DNA of 64,000 nt, taken from NCBI RefSeq assembly GCF_028751545.1, contig NZ_CP071867.1, positions 1,585,306-1,649,305 of the forward strand. Direction: 5' to 3'. The first letter of the stretch is position 1. Every line of letters starts with the position of its first letter. The position numbers were made by a program, and so were the translations under genes. Shown here one piece after another: positions 10,050 to 18,662 of this stretch. Source of the stretch: Gilliamella sp. B3022 (GTDB lineage Bacteria > Pseudomonadota > Gammaproteobacteria > Enterobacterales > Orbaceae). The notes under the pieces are model-generated. The model searched no databases. It was not told the origin of the DNA and was given only the letters and a program-made list of their open reading frames with translations.

Positions 10050-11828
10050 ATGAAAGGTCTTATTCCTCGAGATTTTATTTTAGACTTGATTGCTCGCACA
10101 AGTATACTTGATGTGATCAGCAAACGTGTCAAAATGAAAAAAAAGGGGAATAACTACTTTGGTTGTTGCCCTTTCCATGATGAGAAAACTGCCTCTTTTT
10201 CATTGAATGAAAAAAAACAGATCTATTATTGCTTTGGTTGTGGAGCATCTGGTTCAGTTGTGAATTTTTTAATGCAATATGAACGTTTGTCTTTTCCTGA
10301 AGCAATTGAAGAATTAGCCAGTATGCAAGGAATTCGAGTTCCTTATACGGATAATAATAACCAAATAGATCAGTCCAAACAGATTGAGTCTCGAAATATA
10401 CGCCGTGATCTGTATACGTTAATGGCTAAAATAACCAATTTTTACCAACAGCAATTAGCATTATCAACCTCGATTGATGCGCATAAATATCTGGAACAAC
10501 GTGGACTAAATAGGGAAATTATAGCTAGGTATAAAATTGGTTACGCACCTAATTCAAGCCAATTAACTTTTCAAAATATTGTAAAGACCAAAAACGAAGC
10601 AGAGTTATATGATAAAGCAGGAATGTCAGTTAATAATGATAGAGGTAATCGATTCGATCGCTTTCGTGGGCGAATCATGTTCCCAATTCGTGATAGACAA
10701 GGTAATGTGATTGCCTTTGGGGGAAGAACTATTATTAATGATTCTGCAAAATATCTAAACTCGCCAGAAACTCCTATTTTTCATAAAGGTTTTCAATTAT
10801 ATGGACTTTATGAAGCTTTAGAAGCTAATCGTAATCCGAAACAATTGATAATTGTAGAAGGTTACATGGATGTGGTGTCTCTGGCTCAGTATGGAATTGA
10901 CTATGCTGTAGCGGCTTTAGGAACTGCAACATCAGAAGAACATATTAAACTTCTGTTTAGAGCTACTGATTCTGTAATCTTTTGTTATGATGGCGATAAT
11001 GCGGGAAGGAGTGCCGCTTGGAGAGCACTGAATGTTTTATTACCCTGCTTGATTGATGGTAAAGAGATCAGTTTTGCTTTTTTACCTCAAGATGAAGATC
11101 CTGACAGTTTTGTACGTAAAATCGGTAACTCAGGTTTTGAAGATTACTTGAACACTGCGTCAAATCTATCTAAATTTTTATTTGATGAATTATTAAAGCA
11201 AGTTGATTTGAAAACACCGGAAGGAAAAGCGAAATTAAGTTCATTAGCTCTTCCTTTACTTGATCAAATAAAAGCAAAAGCTTTCCGATTAAATTTATTA
11301 CAACAACTTGGGCGTTATTTGGGGTTACTTGATTTGTCTCAAATAGAGCAATTAATGCAATCAAATCGCCAAAAATACGAAATTAAGTCCCAAGAATCTG
11401 CACCAATAGCACAAATGAAGTTAACTACAATGCGTATTTTGATTGGTTTATTGCTTCAATATCCTAATCTTGCGCAACTTGTGTCCAATATTAATGCTAT
11501 TGGCCAAGTAAAAATGGCTGGCATTGATATTTTTATTGAGCTACTTGAATTATGCCAGCGTTATCCTAATATAAATACTGCACAAATATTAACTGAGTGT
11601 TTAGAGAGGCCATTTTATAGACAACTCAGTCGTTTATCAACCTGGGAGTTTCATTATCAAGATGATGATATAGAATCGATTTTTACACATACTTTAAAAG
11701 AGTTATATGATAATATACTCGCCCAAAGACAAGATGAACTAATCGCAAAAGAGAGAGTCTCCGGCTTAAGTACCGCAGAGAAAAAAGAATTAGCGACATT
11801 AATACTTGTTTTATCAAAAAAAGACTAA
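10050..11828 (+). CDS. dnaG: DNA primase
   Basis: Synthesises RNA primers for replication and interacts with DnaB. The 592 residues compare with 581 in E. coli. The N-terminal CHC2 zinc site is C40xxH43...C61xxC64 (CCPFHDEKTASF, YYCFGCGASG). It is followed by the primase core (RFRGRIMFPIRDRQGNVIAFGGR), the TOPRIM domain (LIIVEGYMDVVSLAQYG, FCYDGDNAGRSAA) and a C-terminal DnaB-binding helical domain. It lies between rpsU and rpoD in the conserved order. Confidence 0.97.
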   Translation: MKGLIPRDFILDLIARTSILDVISKRVKMKKKGNNYFGCCPFHDEKTASFSLNEKKQIYYCFGCGASGSVVNFLMQYERLSFPEAIEELASMQGIRVPYTDNNNQIDQSKQIESRNIRRDLYTLMAKITNFYQQQLALSTSIDAHKYLEQRGLNREIIARYKIGYAPNSSQLTFQNIVKTKNEAELYDKAGMSVNNDRGNRFDRFRGRIMFPIRDRQGNVIAFGGRTIINDSAKYLNSPETPIFHKGFQLYGLYEALEANRNPKQLIIVEGYMDVVSLAQYGIDYAVAALGTATSEEHIKLLFRATDSVIFCYDGDNAGRSAAWRALNVLLPCLIDGKEISFAFLPQDEDPDSFVRKIGNSGFEDYLNTASNLSKFLFDELLKQVDLKTPEGKAKLSSLALPLLDQIKAKAFRLNLLQQLGRYLGLLDLSQIEQLMQSNRQKYEIKSQESAPIAQMKLTTMRILIGLLLQYPNLAQLVSNINAIGQVKMAGIDIFIELLELCQRYPNINTAQILTECLERPFYRQLSRLSTWEFHYQDDDIESIFTHTLKELYDNILAQRQDELIAKERVSGLSTAEKKELATLILVLSKKD

Positions 11829-11912
11829 ATATATAGGGTATACGTAGATAACAGATAATGTTCTACATATATAATATACACATGATCAAATAACTAAAAG
11901 TGGATACCTTTT

Positions 11913-13754
11913 ATGGAGCAAAATTCTCAATCACAGCTAAAACTCCTAATCATTCGTGGTAAGGAGCTAGGATACCTAACCTATGCTGATGTCAACGATC
12001 ACTTGCCTGAAGAGATTATTGATTCAGATCAGATTGAAGATATTATCCAAATGATTAATGATATGGGGATTCAAGTTCTTGAAGAAGCCCCTGATTCTGA
12101 TGAGTTATTACTTTCAGATAATGTCCCTGATGAAGAAGCCGTTGAAGCAGCAACAGCATTAGTTTTATCTAATGTTGAGTCAGAAATAGGTCGTACAACC
12201 GATCCTGTTCGTATGTATATGCGAGAAATGGGAGCGGTGGAACTCTTAACTCGTGAAGGTGAAATTGACATTGCCAAACGTATTGAAGATGGCATTAATC
12301 AAGTTCAAACTTCCGTGTCTGAATACCCAGAAGCAATTACTTATTTACTTGAGCAATATAACTTAATCGAAAGTGGACAAGTTCGTTTGTCTGATTTAAT
12401 TACCGGTTTTGTTGATCCAAATGCGGAAGAAGTAACTGAAGAATTGCCTGAAGATTTAGAAGATAGTGAAACTGAGATCGAAATCGACGATAGTGACGAT
12501 GAAAATGAAGATGAGGATGGTGATTCATCTGCTGATGAAGATGCTTCAATTGATCCTGAAGTTGCTAGAGCAAAATTTGCTGAATTACAAGAGCAACACA
12601 ATAAAACATCTGAAGCTATAAAAAAATATGGACGTGGTCACAAAAAAGCACAAAAAGAGATCGAAAATTTATCAGAGATTTTCAAGCAATTTCGTTTAGT
12701 CGCTAAACAGTTCGATATACTTGTCAACAATATGAGAAGCATGATGGATCGTGTAAGAGCACACGAACGTGTAATTATGAAGATCTGCGTTGAACAATGT
12801 AAAATGCCGAAAAAACAATTCATGAATTATTTTACTGGAAATGAAAATAATATGGATTGGTATAATAAAGCATTAACTTCTAAAAATGCTTTTGCTGTTA
12901 ATTTAAAAGATTTTGAGGAGCAGATTGCTGCACAAGTTAACTTATTGAAACAAATAGAGGCTGAAACTAATCTTTCTATTGAGCAAATTAAAGATATTAA
13001 CCGTCGTATGTCTATTGGTGAAGCAAAAGCACGACGAGCTAAGAAAGAAATGGTTGAAGCAAACTTACGTTTAGTGATTTCTATAGCAAAAAAATACACT
13101 AACCGTGGATTACAATTCTTAGATCTAATTCAAGAAGGTAATATCGGTTTGATGAAAGCTGTAGATAAATTTGAATACCGTCGAGGGTATAAATTCTCAA
13201 CTTATGCGACATGGTGGATTAGACAAGCTATCACACGTTCAATTGCTGATCAAGCAAGAACGATTCGAATTCCAGTACATATGATTGAAACGATTAATAA
13301 GTTAAATCGCATTTCACGTCAAATGTTACAAGAAATTGGTCGCGAACCGACGCCGGAAGAATTATCTGAACGTATGCAAATGCCAGAAGATAAAATCCGT
13401 AAAGTGCTAAAGATTGCTAAAGAACCAATCTCGATGGAAACGCCAGTTGGTGATGATGAAGATTCACATTTAGGTGACTTTATTGAAGATACCGCACTAG
13501 AGCAGCCATTAGATGCAGCAACATCTGAAAGCTTACGTAGTGCAACACGTGATATCTTATCAGGTTTAACACCGCGCGAAGCAAAAGTATTACGTATGCG
13601 ATTTGGTATTGATATGAATACCGATCATACGCTTGAAGAAGTGGGTAAACAATTTGATGTAACACGTGAACGTATTCGACAAATTGAAGCTAAAGCGTTA
13701 CGTAAATTACGTCATCCAAGTCGTTCTGATGTGCTTCGTAGCTTCTTAGAATAA
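11913..13754 (+). CDS. rpoD: RNA polymerase sigma factor RpoD (sigma-70)
   Basis: The primary sigma factor, 613 residues, identical in length to E. coli RpoD. Region 1.1 is at the N-terminus and region 1.2 at [21 protein letters not shown]. It is followed by a strongly acidic insertion in the non-conserved region (about residues 165-220, rich in D/E/S), region 2 ([34 protein letters not shown]) and region 3. The region 4 helix-turn-helix ends in TREARIRQ-type sequence ([20 protein letters not shown]). It terminates at a classic hairpin. Confidence 0.98.
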   Translation: MEQNSQSQLKLLIIRGKELGYLTYADVNDHLPEEIIDSDQIEDIIQMINDMGIQVLEEAPDSDELLLSDNVPDEEAVEAATALVLSNVESEIGRTTDPVRMYMREMGAVELLTREGEIDIAKRIEDGINQVQTSVSEYPEAITYLLEQYNLIESGQVRLSDLITGFVDPNAEEVTEELPEDLEDSETEIEIDDSDDENEDEDGDSSADEDASIDPEVARAKFAELQEQHNKTSEAIKKYGRGHKKAQKEIENLSEIFKQFRLVAKQFDILVNNMRSMMDRVRAHERVIMKICVEQCKMPKKQFMNYFTGNENNMDWYNKALTSKNAFAVNLKDFEEQIAAQVNLLKQIEAETNLSIEQIKDINRRMSIGEAKARRAKKEMVEANLRLVISIAKKYTNRGLQFLDLIQEGNIGLMKAVDKFEYRRGYKFSTYATWWIRQAITRSIADQARTIRIPVHMIETINKLNRISRQMLQEIGREPTPEELSERMQMPEDKIRKVLKIAKEPISMETPVGDDEDSHLGDFIEDTALEQPLDAATSESLRSATRDILSGLTPREAKVLRMRFGIDMNTDHTLEEVGKQFDVTRERIRQIEAKALRKLRHPSRSDVLRSFLE

Positions 13755-13773
13755 GTATTTTTACCCATAAACT

Positions 13774-13802
13774 AAATCGCCACTTTTGTGGCGATTTTTT
13801 TA
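13774..13802 (+). terminator. Rho-independent terminator after rpoD
   Basis: Stem AAATCGCCAC / GTGGCGATTT with a TTTT loop, followed by a T-run. Ends the rpsU-dnaG-rpoD cluster. Confidence 0.93.
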
Positions 13803-13821
13803 GTAAAAAAGATCGATAACT

Positions 13822-14793
13822 ATGAATATATTCCAACGTTTGAAGATTGATCCATTCTTATTGACTCTAATTTGTGTTGTTATCACTGCAAGTTTTTTGC
13901 CTTGTAAGGGACAAACTAAAATATTTTTTGGGCATCTTACTACTTTTGCCATTGGATTGTTATTTTTTATGCATGGAGCCAAACTCTCTTTTCAATCTAT
14001 TATTATTGGCATAAAAAATTGGCGATTACATGTATTAATATTTGTAACGACCTTTGTGATTTTTCCAATTTTAGGCATTATGATGCGATTTTTAGTGCCA
14101 ACTTTTTTATCACAAGAATTTTATTTAGGCTTTGTTTATTTGTGTGTTTTGCCCGCAACAGTGCAATCGGCTATAGCATTTACTTCGATAGCAAAAGGTA
14201 ATGTTGCTGCTGCAATTTGTAGTGCCTCAGCATCAACATTGTTGGGTGTTTTTATTACTCCTATTTTAGTTGGGTTATTAATGAATACTCAAGCGATTGC
14301 TTCAATGGATATAGTAGATGCAATTACTTCGATAATGTTAAAATTGATGTTACCTTTTATGGTTGGGCATTTATCGCGCCGTTTTATAATCAAATGGATA
14401 GACAAATATAAAAATGTTATTTTTAAATTTGATCGTTTATCGATTTTATTAGTGGTTTATGTTGCTTTTAGTGATGCAGTTATTAATGGCATTTGGGCCC
14501 AAGTTGGTTTTTTATCATTGTTAACTATAATATTTTTCTCAATTGTATTATTAGTAATTGTATTATTAATCACGACCTATAGCGCAAGACTATTTGGTTT
14601 TAGCAAAGAAGACGAAATTACAATTGTTTTTTGTGGTTCAAAAAAGAGTTTAGCTAGTGGTATTCCAATGGCTGGTGTTATTTTTCCTATATCGATTATG
14701 GGGATTATGATTTTACCTTTAATGATCTTTCATCAAATTCAATTAATGATCTGTGCTTTTTTAGCTGCCCGTTACGCTAAACGAAAAATGTAA
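13822..14793 (+). CDS. Bile acid:sodium symporter (BASS)-family transporter, YfeH-like
   Basis: A 323-residue polytopic inner-membrane protein of about nine to ten hydrophobic helices. Typical SBF_like/YfeH sequence features are FFMHGAKLSF near helix 2, VLPATVQSAIAFTSIAKGN (the unwound crossover region with Na+-site polar residues) and FCGSKKSLASGIPMAGVIF near the C-terminus. Family members are Na+-coupled carriers of organic anions. The substrate of the YfeH branch is unknown, so none is assigned. It is preceded immediately by the rpoD terminator and followed by pitA after 69 bases. Confidence 0.85.
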   Translation: MNIFQRLKIDPFLLTLICVVITASFLPCKGQTKIFFGHLTTFAIGLLFFMHGAKLSFQSIIIGIKNWRLHVLIFVTTFVIFPILGIMMRFLVPTFLSQEFYLGFVYLCVLPATVQSAIAFTSIAKGNVAAAICSASASTLLGVFITPILVGLLMNTQAIASMDIVDAITSIMLKLMLPFMVGHLSRRFIIKWIDKYKNVIFKFDRLSILLVVYVAFSDAVINGIWAQVGFLSLLTIIFFSIVLLVIVLLITTYSARLFGFSKEDEITIVFCGSKKSLASGIPMAGVIFPISIMGIMILPLMIFHQIQLMICAFLAARYAKRKM

Positions 14794-14862
14794 AAATTGT
14801 TTTGCTCATTGTCCTATTCTAAAGGATAATAGTGCCGTTAATTAACAACAGAAAGATCTATT

Positions 14863-16377
14863 ATGTTTCATCTATTTTCTGATTTAGAATTTTCAACTAT
14901 TATATTATTAGTCTTTGCATTACTATTTGTGCTTTTTTATGAGGCTATAAATGGATTTCATGATACAGCTAATGCTGTTGCAACGGTTATTTATACCAGA
15001 GCATTGAAAGAACAACTTGCCGTTTTTATGGCTGGGGTATTTAATTTCTTTGGTGTGTTACTTGGTGGCCTCAGCGTAGCTTATGCGATTGTGCACTTAT
15101 TACCAACCGATTTATTACTCAATGTAAGTTCAACACATGGGCTTGCTATGGTCTTTTCTATTTTATTTGCCGCAATTATCTGGAATTTAGGAACTTGGTA
15201 TGTGGGCATTCCTGCTTCAAGTTCTCATACTTTAATTGGTTCCATTATTGGTGTAGCACTCGCTAATGCCTTTATTATGGATACATCAATTATTGATGCT
15301 CTCAATATTACGAAAATGATTCAAATCTTTTTATCATTAATTATTTCTCCAGTGGTTGGTCTTGTTATAGCTGGTTTAATGATTTTTTTATTGCGTAAAT
15401 ATTGGACACGTAAAAGTCAAAGTAAAAAAAGCAGTAAAAAAAGAGAGCGTATCTTCATGACACCAGAGCAGCGTGAAAAACTCTATGGTAAGAAAAAGCC
15501 TCCATTTTGGATCCGCATAATGCTTATTATATCGGCAGCTGGTGTTAGCTTTTCACACGGCGCTAATGATGGACAAAAAGGAATTGGTTTATTAATGTTG
15601 GTGTTGATGGGCATTGCTCCTGCTGGTTTTATTGTTAATATGAGTGCTTCAACTTATGATATTACCAATACTCGTAATGCTATCCACAATATTGAAGACT
15701 ATTTTGTTACTCATAATCAAGATTTGACAACGGTAATTGGCTCTCAATCCACCGTTGATTCTAGTGTACCTATCAGCGATTTGAATCAATATCATTGTGA
15801 TTATTCGAGTTCATTTATTACATTAAATATTGCTAATAATTTATTTAATAAAATGAATGATTATGAATCTCTTACTGTTGAACAGCGCTCACAAGCTAGA
15901 CGTATTCTACTTTGTTTATCCGATACGGTTTCACATGTTGCTAAACAACCAAATATTTCATTAGAAGATAAACAATATTTAAAATCGGTCAACAATGACC
16001 TGCTTAAAACAATTGAATATGCACCTATTTGGATCATTATCTCTGTTGCTTCAGCGCTTGCTCTTGGTACTATGATTGGATGGCGTCGTGTCGCTGTTAC
16101 CATCGGCGAAAAAATTGGGAAAAAAGGAATGACTTATGCTCAAGGTGTTTCGGCGCAAATTACCACAGCGCTTTCAATTGGTATTGCTAGTTATACTGGT
16201 ATGCCAGTATCAACCACTCAAGTTCTTTCATCATCTGTAGCTGGTACAATGATTGTTGATGGTGGTGGTGTGCAAAGTAAAACGATTAAAAATATCGCAT
16301 TAACATGGATTTTGACATTACCGATTTCAATTTTGTTATCTGCGTCACTTTTTTGGCTTGCTCAAAAATTAATTTAG
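14863..16377 (+). CDS. pitA: Low-affinity inorganic phosphate transporter
   Basis: PiT-family permease that imports metal-phosphate with protons. The 504 residues compare with 499 in E. coli. The two PiT signature repeats are present: [15 protein letters not shown] at about 26-40 and [14 protein letters not shown] at about 228-241. They are separated by the large cytoplasmic loop ([15 protein letters not shown] and following). A second soluble segment (about 270-380) precedes the last membrane helices. It is followed after 65 bases by uspA, its neighbour in E. coli as well. Confidence 0.95.
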   Translation: MFHLFSDLEFSTIILLVFALLFVLFYEAINGFHDTANAVATVIYTRALKEQLAVFMAGVFNFFGVLLGGLSVAYAIVHLLPTDLLLNVSSTHGLAMVFSILFAAIIWNLGTWYVGIPASSSHTLIGSIIGVALANAFIMDTSIIDALNITKMIQIFLSLIISPVVGLVIAGLMIFLLRKYWTRKSQSKKSSKKRERIFMTPEQREKLYGKKKPPFWIRIMLIISAAGVSFSHGANDGQKGIGLLMLVLMGIAPAGFIVNMSASTYDITNTRNAIHNIEDYFVTHNQDLTTVIGSQSTVDSSVPISDLNQYHCDYSSSFITLNIANNLFNKMNDYESLTVEQRSQARRILLCLSDTVSHVAKQPNISLEDKQYLKSVNNDLLKTIEYAPIWIIISVASALALGTMIGWRRVAVTIGEKIGKKGMTYAQGVSAQITTALSIGIASYTGMPVSTTQVLSSSVAGTMIVDGGGVQSKTIKNIALTWILTLPISILLSASLFWLAQKLI

Positions 16378-16442
16378 TAGTAATAATAGAGTATAAATTT
16401 AAAATTTAACCTGAGCGTCAAAATAGGAAGGAGTAAAATATC

Positions 16443-16895
16443 ATGGCTTATAAACATATATTAGTCGCAGTGGATTTATCACCTGAAAGTGAAGTTCTTG
16501 TTGAAAAAGCTGTTTCTATGGCAAGACCATATAATGCTCAAATTTCTTTGATCCATGTTGGTATTAACTATTCTGATTTATATACAGGGTTAGTTGATAT
16601 TAATATGAATGATATGAAAGATAAAATCACAGAAGATGCACATATTGCCTTAAATAAACTGGCTGATAATGCTGCATATCCTATTGCACACACGCTTTCA
16701 GGAAATGGTGAGTTTGGTCAAGTATTAATAGAAGCGATTCATGAATATGGTGCTGATCTTGTTGTATGTGGTCATCATCAAGATTTTTGGAGCAAGTTGA
16801 TGTCTTCTGCTCGTCAATTAATCAATAATACACATATTGATACACTAATTGTTCCATTGAAAGATGAAGAACCATCAGTAGAAACTGCAAAATGA
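16443..16895 (+). CDS. uspA: Universal stress protein A
   Basis: Cytoplasmic dimeric Usp-fold protein induced in growth arrest, with 150 residues (E. coli 144). The N-terminal [20 protein letters not shown] and the C-terminal [33 protein letters not shown] match UspA itself, not UspE or UspF. A strong AGGAAGGAG ribosome site precedes the ATG. It is downstream of pitA, with a terminator immediately after. Confidence 0.95.
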   Translation: MAYKHILVAVDLSPESEVLVEKAVSMARPYNAQISLIHVGINYSDLYTGLVDINMNDMKDKITEDAHIALNKLADNAAYPIAHTLSGNGEFGQVLIEAIHEYGADLVVCGHHQDFWSKLMSSARQLINNTHIDTLIVPLKDEEPSVETAK

Positions 16896-16908
16896 GATTT
16901 AAATATTA

Positions 16909-16932
16909 GCCCGCTTTATTAGCGGGTTTTTT
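16909..16932 (+). terminator. Rho-independent terminator after uspA
   Basis: Stem CCCGCT / AGCGGG (16911-16916 with 16921-16926) with a TTAT loop and six following T residues. Confidence 0.9.
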
Positions 16933-17085
16933 ATAATATCTATATTGAATTATTGTCAAGAAGTTTGAGGTTAACTATACGTTTAAGTAAAATTATGAAT
17001 TGACCAATTTTTGCTTATTTATCATATCGATTATGAAAAAGTACTCATATTTCATATTATCGTTAAGCTTATAAGGAGATTTACT

Positions 17086-17838
17086 ATGAATATTGCTTTA
17101 GTGACTGGTGCTTCCTCTGGATTTGGGCATGCTATTTGTTGCAAGTTAATAGCTGATGGCTATAAAGTTATTGGTGCTGCCAGGCGAGCAGATAAACTAC
17201 AGAAAATAGCTGATGAATTTGGGGCAAACTTCTTATCATTACCTTTAGATGTAACCAAAAAAGATGCCGTGGAATCTATTTTATTACAACTTCCTAAAGA
17301 GTTTCAACCGATTGATATTTTAATTAACAATGCAGGATTAGCATTAGGATTAGAGCCAGCATACCAAGCAGAATATAACGATTGGGAAACTATGATTGAA
17401 ACTAATATTATAGGTTTAGTACATTTAACTCACCAAATTTTGCCTGAAATGGTCGAACGTAATTTTGGTTATATTATTAATATTGGTTCGGTAGCAGGTA
17501 GTTATGCTTATAAAGGTGGTAATGTATATGGTGCATCGAAAGCATTTGTTAAGCAGTTTAGCGCAAATCTACGAACTGATTTGCTTGGGAAAAAGATTAG
17601 AGTGACTAATATTGAGCCTGGCTTATGTGGTGGTACAGAATTTTCAAATGTACGGTTTCATGGAAATAATGAACAAGCGACAGAAGTTTACGAGGGTGTA
17701 GATTATATCACACCCGAAGATATAGCAAATACCGTATCATGGTTAGTTAATACACCAACACATTTTAATGTTAACTCAATTGAGATAATGCCGGTTGCTC
17801 AAGCTTCAGCGGGATTATCTATTTATAAAGAATTATAA
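17086..17838 (+). CDS. ydfG: NADP-dependent 3-hydroxy acid / serine dehydrogenase YdfG
   Basis: Classical short-chain dehydrogenase that oxidises L-allo-threonine, serine and 3-hydroxy acids and reduces malonic semialdehyde. The open frame extends upstream, but ATG at 17086 is chosen: AAGGAG lies 8 bases ahead and it yields the conserved N-terminus and a 250-residue protein (E. coli 248). The glycine motif is TGASSGFG. NNAGLALGLEP follows, the catalytic Ser is in INIGSVAGS and Tyr/Lys in YGASKAFV. DIEPGL-like NIEPGLCGGTEFSNVRF and the C-terminal EIMPVAQASAGLS match E. coli YdfG closely. Cytoplasmic. No operon partner is obvious. Confidence 0.95.
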   Translation: MNIALVTGASSGFGHAICCKLIADGYKVIGAARRADKLQKIADEFGANFLSLPLDVTKKDAVESILLQLPKEFQPIDILINNAGLALGLEPAYQAEYNDWETMIETNIIGLVHLTHQILPEMVERNFGYIINIGSVAGSYAYKGGNVYGASKAFVKQFSANLRTDLLGKKIRVTNIEPGLCGGTEFSNVRFHGNNEQATEVYEGVDYITPEDIANTVSWLVNTPTHFNVNSIEIMPVAQASAGLSIYKEL

Positions 17839-17977
17839 TAATAAACTTATTCGGTATTAATTGGCATATATTGTTTATTAAAAATAAAAAACTATGCTCA
17901 GTAGACAAAATACACTTGCACTTCTGCTGATGGGTTGCTATCCTTTCTTCTTGTGATTTTGATTGAGGTTTATTGCA

Positions 17978-18307
17978 ATGACATTTTCTGAAGTAACGAA
18001 AACATTTGCGACAAGTTTGCCTGGTACCGATAGTTATGTAAAACTACGCAAGGCAATGAGGGCATTGATTCAAGAAGATCCGAAAAATGCATCGGTTTAT
18101 TTTTTGATATTTGGATTTGCTCGCACTTATGTCATGTTATATGAAGATCAAGAAGTATCACCACAATTTGCCGAAGACAATCAGAAATTAATGTTATCGT
18201 ACCTCAATATTCTGGATGAAGCATTGAATAAGCAAGATGCACAATGTATATATCAAGCTTTGAATAAAGTTGTTAATGAGTACGAAAACAGCAAAAAAGT
18301 TTTTTAA
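17978..18307 (+). CDS. Small conserved-looking protein of unknown function
   Basis: A 109-residue soluble, mainly helical protein. ATG at 17978 is preferred over an in-frame TTG at 17963 because GAGGT lies 8 bases upstream. Notable stretches are LRKAMRALIQEDPKNASVYF and IFGFARTYVMLYEDQEVSPQF. No membrane segment, signal peptide or metal motif is visible, and I do not recognise the family. It ends immediately before a strong terminator and 70 bases ahead of the thr leader. Codon use and composition look like the neighbours, arguing for a resident gene. Confidence 0.72.
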   Translation: MTFSEVTKTFATSLPGTDSYVKLRKAMRALIQEDPKNASVYFLIFGFARTYVMLYEDQEVSPQFAEDNQKLMLSYLNILDEALNKQDAQCIYQALNKVVNEYENSKKVF

Positions 18308-18311
18308 AATT

Positions 18312-18346
18312 ACAGCCTGACATGAAAATGTCGGGCTGTTTTGTTT
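18312..18346 (+). terminator. Rho-independent terminator ahead of the thr operon
   Basis: A 12-bp stem (18312-18323, 18328-18339; one G-T pair) with a GAAA tetraloop, then TTTGTTT. Ends the 109-residue gene. Confidence 0.92.
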
Positions 18347-18377
18347 AGAGTTTAAGAAAAAAGTTTTAGGAAAAATA

Positions 18378-18449
18378 ATGATTATTCCAACCCGTATGAC
18401 AGGTATTACAGGCACCTTAGGTACTATTACACGATCTAGGGCGGGTTGA
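18378..18449 (+). CDS. thrL: thr operon leader peptide
   Basis: A 23-codon open frame preceded by TTAGGA, containing six Thr (residues 5, 8, 11, 13, 16, 18) and four Ile (2, 3, 10, 17) codons. These are the two amino acids that control the operon in enterobacteria. The peptide ends SRAG, echoing the NGAG end of E. coli ThrL although the rest differs. Its translation should sense charged tRNA-Thr and tRNA-Ile and set the fold of the attenuator that begins within it. Confidence 0.9.
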   Translation: MIIPTRMTGITGTLGTITRSRAG

Positions 18450-18498
18450 TTTTTCCCAAATAAATATAAAAAACCCGCTCCTAAAAGGCGGGTTTTTT
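18389..18498 (+). promoter_or_regulatory. Threonine attenuator (alternative RNA hairpins 1:2, 2:3 and 3:4)
   Basis: Segment 2, GCGGGTT (18441-18447), overlaps the leader stop codon. Its CGGGTT can pair with segment 1, AACCCG (18389-18394), inside the leader, or the whole can pair with segment 3, AACCCGC (18472-18478). Segment 3 alternatively pairs with segment 4, GCGGGTT (18488-18494), to form the terminator. Ribosome stalling at Thr/Ile codons would free segment 2 to form the antiterminator. A ribosome at the stop codon would cover segment 2 and allow termination. Pairing was read by eye. Confidence 0.85.
18468..18498 (+). terminator. Attenuator terminator hairpin of the thr operon
   Basis: Stem AAAAAACCCGC / GCGGGTTTTTT with a 9-base loop, followed by a T-run. 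Located 164 bases before the thrA start. Confidence 0.92.
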
Positions 18499-18662
18499 AT
18501 TGTATATTGAATATTTTTAAACATTAACTATAGTTAAAAAATAGTGTTATAACATAAGTTATAAGACTAAGGGGTTTTCATAATACCTATCGATATAAAA
18601 AAGTCGAATAATTGTATTTTGAATCGTAATGGCATAAATAAAAAAGATAAGTAAGGTGTGAT

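Noticed and set aside
12341-12601. Serine-rich antisense frame in rpoD
   Set aside because: It is the complement of the GAT/GAA-rich acidic region of RpoD. Low-complexity artefact.
17894-17956. 20-codon frame with a hydrophobic LALLLMGCY stretch, lipobox-like
   Set aside because: Too short, no Shine-Dalgarno sequence, and the Cys lies near the end, so it is not a lipoprotein.
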